Shown piece by piece: positions 42,248 through 52,006 of a DNA stretch of 64,000 bases; the first letter of the stretch is position 1, and every line of letters starts with the position of its first letter. The notes beneath the pieces were generated by a model that did not search any database, was not told the origin of the DNA, and worked only from the letters and a program-made list of their open reading frames with translations. Position numbers and translations under genes: made by a program. Origin of the DNA: JACVRW01 sp963734025 (GTDB lineage: Bacteria > Actinomycetota > Thermoleophilia > Solirubrobacterales > Thermoleophilaceae); NCBI GenBank assembly GCA_963734025.1, contig CAVTFR010000011.1, positions 62,001-126,000 of the forward strand. Direction: 5' to 3'.

Positions 42248-45200
42248 CTACTGGCGCTCGACCGAGATCCGCAACTCGCGCCCCTCGATGTCGGCGCCGG
42301 CTCCGTCGGCGCCGTCGAAGCTCAGCGAGGTCGCCAGCGTCTCGCGCGCCAGGTACTGCTCGTGCTCGCGGGCGGCGTCGAGCAGCTCGCCGTCGCCGCC
42401 CAGCGTCAGCGCGATCCGGTCCTCGACGTTGAGCCCGGCGTCCTTGCGTGCCGCCTGCACCGCGTGCACGATCTCGCGGGCCAGCGCCTCGCGGCGCAGC
42501 TCGTCGTCGAGCTCGAGGTTGAGCGCCACGGCGTGCGTACCGGAGCGCTCCACCTGGTAGCCCTCGAGCGGCTGCAGCGTCATCAGCACGTCGTCCGGGC
42601 CGATCTCGTGCTCGCGGCCGTCGATGTTCACGCCCGCGCTGCCACCCTCGCGCAGCCGCGCCGGGTCGAGCGACGAGATCGCGGCCGCCACCTGCGGCAT
42701 CTGCTTGCCGAAGCGCGGCCCGAGCGCGCGGTAGTTCGGCTTCAGCTCGAAGCGTCCCAGCTCGTCGGCCTCGGACACGTAGCGGACCGACTTGACGTTC
42801 AGCTCCTCGGTGAGCAGCGTGTCGAGACGCTCGATCGCGCCGCGCTCGCGGTCCGCCGCCACGACGACGGCCTCGCGCAGCGGCTGGCGCACCTTCAGCT
42901 TCGCGTGGGCGCGCGCGGCCCTGCCGAGCTCGACGGCGTCGCGCACGACCTGCATATCCCACTCGAGCCGCTCGTCGCGCTGGCCGGGCTGGGGGAAGTC
43001 GCAGAGGTGGACCGACGGCTCCGAGCCGTCGAGGTTCTCGAACATCTCGTCGGCGATGAAGGGCGTGAGTGGCGCGAGCAGCTTGGCGACCGTCACGAGG
43101 CACTCGCGCAGGGTCTCGAAGGCCACCCCATCGCCGTCCCAGAAGCGCCGCCGCGACAGCCGCACGTACCAGTTCGAGAGGTCATCGACGAAGTCCGCGA
43201 TCGCGCGGCCGGCGAAGGTCGTGTCGTAGTCCTCCATCCGCTCGCGCACGCGTTCGGTCGTGGCCGCGAGCCTTGAGCGGATCCAGCGGTCGAGCTCCGT
43301 CTCCGCGCCCTCCGCGAGCGGGTCGTTGACGTTCGCGTAGAGGACGTAGAACGCGTACGTGTTCCAGAGCGGCTTGAGGAACTGCCGCACCGACTCGCCG
43401 ACCGTCTCGAGCGAGAAGCGGTAACCGTCCCAGGGCTGCTTCGAGGTGAAGTAGTACCAGCGGAAGGCGTCCGCGCCATGGGTGTCGAGCACCTCCCAGG
43501 GCGCGACGACGTTGCCCTTCGACTTGGACATCTTCTGGCCCTCGGGGTCGAGGATGAGCCCGAGGCTGAGACATGTCCTGTAGGAGGCGCGCCCGAACAG
43601 CAGCACCGAGACCGCGAGCAGCGAGTAGAACCAGCCGCGCGTCTGGTCGAGCCCCTCGCAGATGTAGTCGGCCGGGAAGCGCTCCTCGAAGATCTCCTGG
43701 TTCTCGAAGGGCGCGTGCCACTGGGCGAAGGACATGCAGCCCGAGTCCCACCAGACGTCGATCAGGTCCGGCACGCGCCGGAACGTCTTGCCGTCGCGCT
43801 CGAAGCTGACCTCGTCCACGAACGGCCGGTGGAGGTCGTCCGGGATCTCGGCGCCGAGCTCGCGCAGCTCGTCGAGCGAGCCGATGCAGACGACCTCGCC
43901 GTCCTCCGCCCGCCAGATCGGCAGCGGAGTGCCCCAGTAGCGCTCGCGTGAGAGCGCCCAGTCGACGTTGTTCTCGAGCCACTTGCCGAAGCGCCCGTGC
44001 TTGATGTGGTCGGGATACCAGTCGATCGTCTCGTTGGCGGCGAGCAGCTCCTCGCGGCGCTCGGTGGTGCGCACGTACCAGCCGGTCTTCGCGTAGTAGA
44101 TGAGCGGCGTGTCGCAGCGCCAGCAGTGGGGATAGGCGTGCTCGTACTCGCCGGCGCGGAAGAGCCGGCCCGACTCGCGCAGCGCCTCGATGATCGGCGC
44201 GTCGGCCGCGCGCACCTGCATGCCGGCGAACGGGCCGGTGCGCTCGTCGAAGGTCCCGTCGGGCCGGACCGGGTTGTGGATCGTCAGGCCGTTGTCGGTT
44301 GCGAGCCGGAAGTCGTCGTCGCCGAAGGCCGCGCCCGTGTGCACCACGCCCGTGCCGTCCTCGATCGAGACGAAGTCGCCGGCAAGCACGCTGTGGCCGC
44401 GCTCGCCGTAGTCCGTGATGTAGGGGAAGGGCGGCTCGTAGCGCAGGCCGAGCAGGGCCGAGCCGGGCAGGGTCTCCTCGATCTCGGCGTCGTCGCCGAG
44501 CACCCGCTCGACGAGCGCCTCGGCGAGGATCAGCCGGTCCTCCCCGAGGCGGGCGCGCGCGTAGGTGACATCGGGGTCGACCGCGATCGCCGCGTGCGGG
44601 ACGAGCGTCCACGGCATCGTCGTCCAGGCGAGCAGCGAGACGCTCGGATCGTCCCTCAGCGGGAACTTGACGTACACCGAGGGGTCGAGCGTGTCCTTGT
44701 AGCCCTGCGCGACCTCGTGGCTCGAGAGCGCGGTGCCGCAGCGCGGGCAGTAGGGCACGACCCGGTGGCCCTCGGTCAGGAGCCCCTGGTCGAAGACCTG
44801 CTTGAGCGACCACCAGACGGACTCGATGTAGTCGTTCGAGAGCGTGTAGTACGCGTCGTCGGTGTCGATCCAGAAGCCGATCCGCGCGGTCAGGTCGTTC
44901 CACTCGTCGATGTAGCGCAGCACCGACTCGCGGCACTTCGCGTTGAACTCGGCGATGCCGTAACGCTCGATGTCGTGCTTGTTGGTGAAGCCAAGCTCCT
45001 GCTCGACCTCGAGCTCCACCGGCAGGCCGTGGCAGTCCCAACCGCCCTTGCGGGGAACGAAGCGCCCGGTCATCGTGCGGTAGCGCGGGAAGACGTCCTT
45101 GAAGATGCGGCTCAGCACGTGATGAGAGCCGGGCCTGCCGTTGGCGGTCGGCGGTCCCTCGTAGAAGATGAAGGGCGGGGCGCCCTCGCGGCGCCGGATC

Positions 45201-45298
45201 GACTCGTGGAATACGTCCCGCTCACGCCAGCGCTCGAGCACGCGCTGCTCGAGCTCGGGGAAGGACTGCGCGCTGTCGACGGGACTGTGGCGGGCCAT
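42248..45298 (-). CDS. ileS: Isoleucyl-tRNA synthetase
   Basis: Charges tRNA-Ile. 1016 residues, class I. The HIGH-type motif appears as GRPGSHHVLSRIFKD (about 53-67). The CP1 editing domain spans about 190-395 (YVKFPLRDDPSVSLLAWTTM, EDGTGVVHTGAAFGDDDF). KMSKS is in EGQKMSKSKGNVV (about 586-598), and the anticodon-binding part follows (about 690-850). The C-terminal end lacks the zinc-finger cysteines of the E. coli type and carries a DUF5915-like region, as in type-2 (archaeal/eukaryotic-like) IleRS. That type is often mupirocin-resistant by family knowledge. A TAGAAT -10 lies 10 bases before the ATG; there is no room for a T-box leader. Confidence 0.96.
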   Translation of the reverse strand: MARHSPVDSAQSFPELEQRVLERWRERDVFHESIRRREGAPPFIFYEGPPTANGRPGSHHVLSRIFKDVFPRYRTMTGRFVPRKGGWDCHGLPVELEVEQELGFTNKHDIERYGIAEFNAKCRESVLRYIDEWNDLTARIGFWIDTDDAYYTLSNDYIESVWWSLKQVFDQGLLTEGHRVVPYCPRCGTALSSHEVAQGYKDTLDPSVYVKFPLRDDPSVSLLAWTTMPWTLVPHAAIAVDPDVTYARARLGEDRLILAEALVERVLGDDAEIEETLPGSALLGLRYEPPFPYITDYGERGHSVLAGDFVSIEDGTGVVHTGAAFGDDDFRLATDNGLTIHNPVRPDGTFDERTGPFAGMQVRAADAPIIEALRESGRLFRAGEYEHAYPHCWRCDTPLIYYAKTGWYVRTTERREELLAANETIDWYPDHIKHGRFGKWLENNVDWALSRERYWGTPLPIWRAEDGEVVCIGSLDELRELGAEIPDDLHRPFVDEVSFERDGKTFRRVPDLIDVWWDSGCMSFAQWHAPFENQEIFEERFPADYICEGLDQTRGWFYSLLAVSVLLFGRASYRTCLSLGLILDPEGQKMSKSKGNVVAPWEVLDTHGADAFRWYYFTSKQPWDGYRFSLETVGESVRQFLKPLWNTYAFYVLYANVNDPLAEGAETELDRWIRSRLAATTERVRERMEDYDTTFAGRAIADFVDDLSNWYVRLSRRRFWDGDGVAFETLRECLVTVAKLLAPLTPFIADEMFENLDGSEPSVHLCDFPQPGQRDERLEWDMQVVRDAVELGRAARAHAKLKVRQPLREAVVVAADRERGAIERLDTLLTEELNVKSVRYVSEADELGRFELKPNYRALGPRFGKQMPQVAAAISSLDPARLREGGSAGVNIDGREHEIGPDDVLMTLQPLEGYQVERSGTHAVALNLELDDELRREALAREIVHAVQAARKDAGLNVEDRIALTLGGDGELLDAAREHEQYLARETLATSLSFDGADGAGADIEGRELRISVERQ

Positions 45299-45308
45299 GG
45301 GGCGTTCG

Positions 45309-45314
45309 ATTCTA
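45309..45314 (-). promoter_or_regulatory. -10 element of ileS
   Basis: TAGAAT on the minus strand (5 of 6 to consensus), ending 10 bases before the ileS ATG. It predicts a leader of only a few bases, which rules out a T-box riboswitch. Confidence 0.55.
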
Positions 45315-45401
45315 GGTGGCGGTCAGGGCGCTGCCGGCGGGGCCGGTCGCGCCCGTCCTATCGCGCTTGCTCGCGTCACGGCGACCGTCCGGCGCGCGGC
45401 C

Positions 45402-45407
45402 TACGAT
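45402..45407 (+). promoter_or_regulatory. Putative -10 of the MarR gene
   Basis: TACGAT ending 9 bases before ATG 45417. Same spacing as the other leaderless-type starts in the window. Confidence 0.35.
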
Positions 45408-45416
45408 CGGCTGCCG

Positions 45417-45851
45417 ATGTCGTCCCTCGAGCTCGGCGATCCGCTCGCCCACAGGGCCCTGCAGGCCCTGCTGCGCGCCGAGGCCGCGGTGCGCCGCCGG
45501 CTGGCGGCCGAGCTGGAGCGCGAGGGAGTGTCCGCGGCCGGCTTCTCCGCCCTCGTTGTGCTGACGACCGCGGGCGGCTCGCTCGAGCTGCGCACCCTGC
45601 GGCGGCGGCTCGGCTGGAGCAAGGCGAACGCCACCGAGGTCACCGCCACCCTCGCCGCGCGCGGGCTCGTCTTCCGGCGGCGCGCGCCCGAGGACCGGCG
45701 CAGCGTCGTGGTCGACCTGAGCCACGAGGGCCGCGACATCGTCGAGCGCCTGTTCCCGGCCCATTCGGACCGCGTGACGCAGGCGTTCGGGGCGCTCGAC
45801 GAGGGCGAGAAGCGCTCGCTCGCAGAGATCTGCCGCAAATTGGCCGCATAG
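45417..45851 (+). CDS. MarR-family transcriptional regulator
   Basis: 144 residues, winged helix-turn-helix dimer. LRAEAAVRRRLAAELEREGV (dimer helix), SAAGFSALVVLTTAGGSLEL, the recognition part LRRRLGWSKANATEVTATLA (about 61-80), the wing ARGLVFRRRAPEDRRSVVVD with the conserved DxR, and LSHEGRDIVERL. No cysteine for redox sensing is evident. It stands divergent from ileS; the real target is not identifiable. Confidence 0.92.
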   Translation: MSSLELGDPLAHRALQALLRAEAAVRRRLAAELEREGVSAAGFSALVVLTTAGGSLELRTLRRRLGWSKANATEVTATLAARGLVFRRRAPEDRRSVVVDLSHEGRDIVERLFPAHSDRVTQAFGALDEGEKRSLAEICRKLAA

Positions 45852-45891
45852 CGGCCAGCCGCCGAAGGCGCCGTGACGATTCCCTGAGGAT

Positions 45892-46800
45892 CTAGGCGCT
45901 GGTGCGTGCTGCGAACTTGATGCGCGCCGCCGGTGCGGCGGACGGCTCCGGGGCGACGACCACCTGGTCGATGCGGCCGCTGTCGGCGTAGGCCTTGAGG
46001 CGCTCGACCGCCTCGACCGGCGACGAGCCAAGCGACGGGATGCCGTGGTCGCCCGTCACCGGCATCGCCTCGCGGTACTCGAACACCGGCGCGGCCGAGC
46101 CGACCTGGCGCACCGTGTAGACGAGCCGGCCGACCACGTCGAGCGTGGCCTCGCCGCCGCAGAAGACGAAGGCGGTGGGGTCGAGCGCGCGGATGGCGCG
46201 CACGACGCGCTCAGGGGGCAGGTCGAAGGCAAGCAGCAGTGTGCGGAAGCCCGCGCGACGCAGGCCGAGCTCGACCGCCTGGACATGCAGCGCCTCGAGG
46301 TCGAGCCGTTTGCTCGAGTCGAACAGCAGCACGCCCTGCGGGCGGCTCGCCGGTGGCGCGACGCGGCGGGTCGCGTGCAGCCAGCCCGTCGCCCAGCGGA
46401 ATGCGAGCTCGCGCTCGGCCTCGCGCCCCTCACGGTCCTCGGCCAGCTCGAGCGCGGGCAGCAGGACTTCCTCGACCGTTCGCTCGATCGAGCGCACCGC
46501 GAGGCTCTCCTCCATCACTCGGTCGGCGCTCTGCTCGTCGAAGTGGTCGAAGGCGTCGATCAGGCGGCTCGGCGAGCTCGGGCCCTCGCCGCGCTGGCGC
46601 GCGACCTCGATCGCGGAGGAGATGTTGTGCGTCTCGAGCAGCGCCCGGCGGAGCGATTCGAGCTCCGAGAGGTCGTACTGGCGGTGGCCGCCCTGGGTCC
46701 GGCGCGGCTTCGGGTAGCCGAATCGGCGCTCCCAACTGCGCAGCGTGTTGGGGCTCACCCCCAGCAGCTCTGCGGCCGCATTCGTCCTAATCCCGCTCAA
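45892..46800 (-). CDS. MerR-type regulator with degenerate cobalamin-binding-like domain
   Basis: 302 residues from TTG 46800, which has GGAGG 4 bases upstream; ATG 46890 would add 30 unmatched residues. The MerR helix-turn-helix is at about 2-70 (TNAAAELLGVSPNTLRSWER, RFGYPKPRRTQGGHRQYD). A helical bundle (about 85-165) and a Rossmann-like domain follow (GVLLFDSSKRLDLEALHVQA, LGLRRAGFRTLLLAFDLPPE, AFVFCGGEATLDVVGRLVY), the CarH/LitR arrangement. The B12 motif ExHxxG is reduced to ALHVQA: the His remains but the Gly is Ala, so cobalamin binding is doubtful. The upstream region 46951-46990 looks like its operator. Confidence 0.88.
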   Translation of the reverse strand: MSGIRTNAAAELLGVSPNTLRSWERRFGYPKPRRTQGGHRQYDLSELESLRRALLETHNISSAIEVARQRGEGPSSPSRLIDAFDHFDEQSADRVMEESLAVRSIERTVEEVLLPALELAEDREGREAERELAFRWATGWLHATRRVAPPASRPQGVLLFDSSKRLDLEALHVQAVELGLRRAGFRTLLLAFDLPPERVVRAIRALDPTAFVFCGGEATLDVVGRLVYTVRQVGSAAPVFEYREAMPVTGDHGIPSLGSSPVEAVERLKAYADSGRIDQVVVAPEPSAAPAARIKFAARTSA

Positions 46801-46950
46801 GTCGCCTCCGTCCCGATTGAATCGCAGCAGCGTTCCGCCAGTGCTTCGCGCGCCGCCACCCTCCTCGGAAAGCACGCGGAGCACTTGCATAGGTTTTCGG
46901 CGCGAGCGGGGAAAAACTTGATAGAGGTCTTGTGCCTATTGGGCGGATTT

Positions 46951-46990
46951 TGCACAACTGGTGCAGTTGTTATTGCACCGGATCTGTCAA
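46951..46990 (-). promoter_or_regulatory. Promoter-operator upstream of the MerR-type gene
   Basis: On the minus strand TTGACA (46985-46990) is a perfect -35. Next to it CAACTG-GTG-CAGTTG (46955-46969) is a perfect dyad, and TGCA occurs three times at 46951, 46962 and 46974, about one helical turn apart. The arrangement suits autoregulation by a dimeric or tetrameric regulator. Confidence 0.55.
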
Positions 46991-46997
46991 AAACCCG

Positions 46998-47510
46998 CTA
47001 GACGCGGCCGAATCCGCTCGGCTCGACCGTGAGGAGCGCCGCCCGCGGGGGCCCGCAGGTGGCGATCCTGGCCGCCAGCATGCCGACATCCGGGGCCGCG
47101 CCCGGCAGCAGGCGCACCGGCATGACCACCGGATCGCAGGGCCGCTGTGCGGCCAGGCCGGCGTTGCGCGAGAGCTGGTCGTTGCCCAGGGGGCTCGTCA
47201 GCAGGTCGAGCAGCTCTGTGCCGATCAGCTTCTCCTCCGCGCCGAAGTACTTCTCACCGCCCTCGCTGACGGCGCTCACCCGCAGCTCGTAGTCGACGAT
47301 CAGGAAGGCAGCGGCCTCGCCTGGAAGGGCATCGCGCGGGCAGGTCAGCACCATTCCCATCCCGCAGCGCCCGCAGACGCGCTTGCGCAGCTCGGGCCGC
47401 CCGGGAGGCTCCTCGCTCGGCTGCCCGCAGCGCGAACAAAATCGGATAGGCCGGGGCCTACCGCCGCCGGTCGGGGTCCATGACCGGTCGATGCGGATGA
47501 GTGCGGTCAC
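46998..47510 (-). CDS. Zinc-ribbon plus PAS-like domain protein
   Basis: 170 residues. An N-terminal zinc ribbon has two CxxC pairs (FCSRCGQ at about 24-30 and VCGRCGMGMVL at about 45-55). The remainder, AAFLIVDYELRVSAVSEGGE (about 67-86), YFGAEEKLIGTELLDLLTSP and ALLTV, has the length and pattern of a PAS sensor fold. No output domain. It lies directly upstream of the MerR-type gene, whose -35 begins 8 bases after this stop, so the two may be functionally linked. Start GTG 47510 is tentative. Confidence 0.6.
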   Translation of the reverse strand: MTALIRIDRSWTPTGGGRPRPIRFCSRCGQPSEEPPGRPELRKRVCGRCGMGMVLTCPRDALPGEAAAFLIVDYELRVSAVSEGGEKYFGAEEKLIGTELLDLLTSPLGNDQLSRNAGLAAQRPCDPVVMPVRLLPGAAPDVGMLAARIATCGPPRAALLTVEPSGFGRV

Positions 47511-47656
47511 GCCCGGCGATCAGAACACGGCTTTTCGCCTGTCGCCCCCGCCGCACTAGGAATGCACGAATTTGCTTGCTGAGCCTACGCAGGAACTGAC
47601 CGAAACGCCCCCACCGCACCGGTAGCCTGCAGGCGAGGAAGCGATGAAGGAGAGAG

Positions 47657-48997
<1,341 letters not shown>

Positions 48998-48998
48998 G

Positions 48999-50024
48999 CT
49001 AGCGGCGCGCGCAGAGGCGCTCGCGGGCGATCCAGGAGGAGCCGGGGGGCGCCGCCGCGCCGCCGCCGCGGTCGCTCGCTGCGCACTCGCTGGTCCGCTC
49101 GGCCTGCGCCCCACCGCCGCCATGGCTGCTCGCCACCGCGCCGAGCAGCAGTGGCTCGGGGTCGACCGGGGTGTTGTAGCGGCGCACCTCGAAATGCAGG
49201 TGCGGCCCCGTCGAGTAGCCGGTCGAGCCGACGTAGCCGAGCCGCGTGCCGCCGCTGACCGACTCGCCGACCCAGGTCGTGATCGACGACATGTGCGCGT
49301 ACCAGGTCGTGTAGCCGAGCTCGTGCTGGACGACGACGAGGTTGCCGTAACCGCCGTAGTTGCGCCCGGCGAAGATGGTCGTTCCCGCCGCCGCGGCGCC
49401 GATACGGGTCCCGTAGCCAACCGGGAAGTCGACGCCCTGGTGTCGGCGCCCGCCCTCGCGCGGCGCGCCGAAGCGGTCGCCGAGCGGACCCGGCACCGGG
49501 CGCAGGAAGCGGCCCGGCCCGCTGGGCGTCGAGGAGCCGCGCCCGCGCAGCGCGCCGATCGTGGCGCTGCCCGCGAGGCCGTCGACCGCGATTCTTGCGG
49601 CACTCTGGGCGCGTTGGACCGCCGCTTGCGTCAGGCCGCCGTAGATGCCGTCGGCGATGCCGGGCCCGTAGCCCCTGCGCTGCAGCAGGTACTGGAGGGC
49701 GGCCACGTCCCAGCCGCGGCTGCCCGCCTTCATCACGCGGCTGCCGAGCCGTGGCCGGCCATAGCGGCCGAGCGCGTGCCTCGTCTGCGGGCCGGCGATG
49801 CCGTCGACTGCCAGCCCACGGCGGCGCTGGAAGCGCACCACGGCGCCTCGCGTGAGCGGGCCCTTGACTCCGTCGACGAAGCCTCTGTAAAGGTGCAGGC
49901 GAGTCAGCGCGGACTGCAGAGCAGCCACGTTCGCGCGACTCGCCGGGGCCGAAGCCGGGACGAGCAGCGCCGCCGCCAGAGCCAATACAAGGACCCCGGC
50001 GAACGTACCCCTAAAGCCGGGCAT
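48999..50024 (-). CDS. Secreted M23 peptidoglycan endopeptidase with two peptidoglycan-binding domains
   Basis: 341 residues from ATG 50024. A signal peptide (about 1-31: GVLVLALAAALLVPASA) is followed by two PG_binding_1 repeats (about 33-88: LQSALTRLHLYRGFVDGVKG; and about 105-160: LQYLLQRRGYGPGIADGIYG). The lysostaphin-type M23 domain is about 185-300, with HQGVDFPVGYGTRI (first metal His and Asp), YTTWYAHMSSITTWVGE and TGPHLHFEVR (HxH). It should cut peptide cross-links in the wall. The last 40 residues are Gly/Arg-rich. It ends 1 base from the convergent fumC stop. Confidence 0.92.
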   Translation of the reverse strand: MPGFRGTFAGVLVLALAAALLVPASAPASRANVAALQSALTRLHLYRGFVDGVKGPLTRGAVVRFQRRRGLAVDGIAGPQTRHALGRYGRPRLGSRVMKAGSRGWDVAALQYLLQRRGYGPGIADGIYGGLTQAAVQRAQSAARIAVDGLAGSATIGALRGRGSSTPSGPGRFLRPVPGPLGDRFGAPREGGRRHQGVDFPVGYGTRIGAAAAGTTIFAGRNYGGYGNLVVVQHELGYTTWYAHMSSITTWVGESVSGGTRLGYVGSTGYSTGPHLHFEVRRYNTPVDPEPLLLGAVASSHGGGGAQAERTSECAASDRGGGAAAPPGSSWIARERLCARR

Positions 50025-50111
50025 GCCTTCATGGTGGGCGACCCGCCGGACGGCGATCAAGGCTCGCACGGGATCCTGCAGGACGTCCGATGCACCCTTC
50101 AGCGGCGAGCC

Positions 50112-51947
50112 TCAGGTCGTCGAGAAGCGCATCGTGACCTCTTGGACGCCGCCCTCCGTCTGGAGGCGGAGCGAGTAGTCGCCGCCCTTGAAGACGCGCA
50201 TCATGCGCGAATTGCCCAGCAGCACATCCGCGGTCAGGCCGCGAGCGCCGTGCTCTCGGGCGTACTCCACCAGTCCCGCATGCATGATCCCTCCGAGACC
50301 TGCGCCCTGCCAGTCGGGATCCACCATGTATGCGACCTCGGCCAGCCCGGTCGCGGGACTGAGGTAGTAGCAGCTGGCCGCCACGATGCGTTCGCGCGCC
50401 GAGGGCCCAACCACGGCGGCGAAGGCCATCTCTTCCTGGTAATCGACGCTGCACAGGTGTTGTGCGGCGGTGTCGGTGAGGGAACTGAGCTTGTGAAGGA
50501 AGCGCGTCTCCCGATCCTCCTCGCTGAGTCGATAGAAGAGGTCCTGCATCGCCCGCGTATCACTCGTGCGCGTCGGCCGCAGACAGACCTGGCGACCGTC
50601 GCGGAGCCGGACATCGCGCACCTGAGCGACCGGATAAGCCGTACGGCTGTGCAGCTGCTGCTCTGGGCCGACGAGGCCTCCCTCGATGGCGGCGTGGAGC
50701 AGCTCCTTGCGCTCATCGGGATGTGCGATCTCGATCAGCGCGACCGCACGCTCAGCCAGCGAGCGGCCGAACAGGTACGCGGTTCCGTACTCGGTGATCA
50801 CCCAGTGCACGTCCGCACGAGGGATCGTCACCGCTTCGCCGGGACCAAGCTCGGCCGAGATGGCGGATCGGCCCGCCGGGGTCCGCGAGGCGAGACAAAT
50901 GATCGCCATCCCGCCGGGAGAAGCGAGGGCCCCACGGTGGAAGGCCGGTCCTACGGAGACGCCCCCGTAGAGCGCCCCGTCGAGGCCTTCGGCGGAAACC
51001 TGTCCCGTAAGGTCGATATTGAAGGCCTGGGTGACCGACACCATGCGGTCCCTGCTCGCGATCACCGCGGGGTCGCAGACGTACTCGATGGGATGAAAGG
51101 CGAAGCGGGGATCGTCGTCCACCAGGTCATAGAGGCGCCTCGAGCCCATCGCCCAGCTCGTCGTGACCGGGCCCGTGACGACACCTGCGGCGACGAGATC
51201 GACGATCGGCTCCGTGATTACGTCCGAGTGGATAGCCAGGTCGCGGCGGTTGGTCAGGTGGGCCAGCATCTCGTTCGGTACTCGGCCGAGCCCCACCTGC
51301 AGCGTGGAGCGATCGTCGATCAGGCGGGCGACGTAGCGAGCAATCTGCTCGGCCACCTCGCCGGCGGGTTCGTGGAGGTATTCCACTACGGGGGTTTCGA
51401 CCGGGACGAAGCTCGCGATCCGATCGACCGGAATGCGGCTGTCGCCGGCGGTACGAGGCATGGCCGGATTCACCTCGGCAATGACCGTGCGCGCTGCGAG
51501 GGCCGCAGCCTTGGTCACGTCCACCGATATCCCGAGGCTGCAGGTGCCGTCGGCATCGGGCGGCGCGACCTGCACCATTGCGACCTCAAGGGGGATCTGC
51601 CCGTTCTCGAACAGTTGAGGGACGTCGCCCAGCGAGATCGGCACGTAGTCCACCAGACCCGACTCGCGCACGGCGGGCACCTCGTGCAGGGCGCGGACGT
51701 TGCGGCCGACGTAGAACACGCGGTGCCGGTACTTCGTGCTGGTTGCCTCACCCGTGCTGATCCAATCGGTGAGGAAGTGCACGAGAACAACCCCCGCCTG
51801 CCTGGTCTCCTCCAAGGCATCCACCAGCGTCCGCGGAGTGGCACAAGCGCTACCGACGAAGACCCTGTCCCCAGGGCGCACGACCGAGACCGCCTCGGCC
51901 GCCGAAACCTGGCGGTCCCGCCAGTTGGCTGCCGCCTGGACGCTCAT
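50112..51947 (-). CDS. Acetyl-CoA hydrolase/transferase fused to a GNAT acetyltransferase domain
   Basis: 611 residues from ATG 51947 (MSVQAAANWRDRQVSAAEA). Residues about 15-430 are a class I CoA-transferase (4-hydroxybutyrate CoA-transferase or acetyl-CoA hydrolase type): VFVGSACATPRTLVDAL, PPDADGTCSLGISVDVTKAA, LQVGLGRVPNEMLAHL, AIHSDVITEPIVDLV, and the conserved ADVHWVITEYGTAYLFGRSL. Residues about 450-605 are a GNAT domain (VCLRPTRTSDTRAMQDLFYR, EVAYMVDPDWQGAGLGGIMH as the acetyl-CoA loop). Other bacteria carry this fusion. Upstream on the same strand are gabD and acetolactate synthase. Confidence 0.9.
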   Translation of the reverse strand: MSVQAAANWRDRQVSAAEAVSVVRPGDRVFVGSACATPRTLVDALEETRQAGVVLVHFLTDWISTGEATSTKYRHRVFYVGRNVRALHEVPAVRESGLVDYVPISLGDVPQLFENGQIPLEVAMVQVAPPDADGTCSLGISVDVTKAAALAARTVIAEVNPAMPRTAGDSRIPVDRIASFVPVETPVVEYLHEPAGEVAEQIARYVARLIDDRSTLQVGLGRVPNEMLAHLTNRRDLAIHSDVITEPIVDLVAAGVVTGPVTTSWAMGSRRLYDLVDDDPRFAFHPIEYVCDPAVIASRDRMVSVTQAFNIDLTGQVSAEGLDGALYGGVSVGPAFHRGALASPGGMAIICLASRTPAGRSAISAELGPGEAVTIPRADVHWVITEYGTAYLFGRSLAERAVALIEIAHPDERKELLHAAIEGGLVGPEQQLHSRTAYPVAQVRDVRLRDGRQVCLRPTRTSDTRAMQDLFYRLSEEDRETRFLHKLSSLTDTAAQHLCSVDYQEEMAFAAVVGPSARERIVAASCYYLSPATGLAEVAYMVDPDWQGAGLGGIMHAGLVEYAREHGARGLTADVLLGNSRMMRVFKGGDYSLRLQTEGGVQEVTMRFSTT

Positions 51948-52006
51948 GTGGCGATCCAAGGCTACCGTGGCGGCCCAGCGGCGGTGAGGGGCCGCGACGC
52001 GCGGCC

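Noticed and set aside
45299..45416. Possible T-box riboswitch before ileS
   Set aside because: Only 118 bases separate ileS from the divergent MarR gene, a -10 lies 10 bases from the start, and no T-box core sequence is present.
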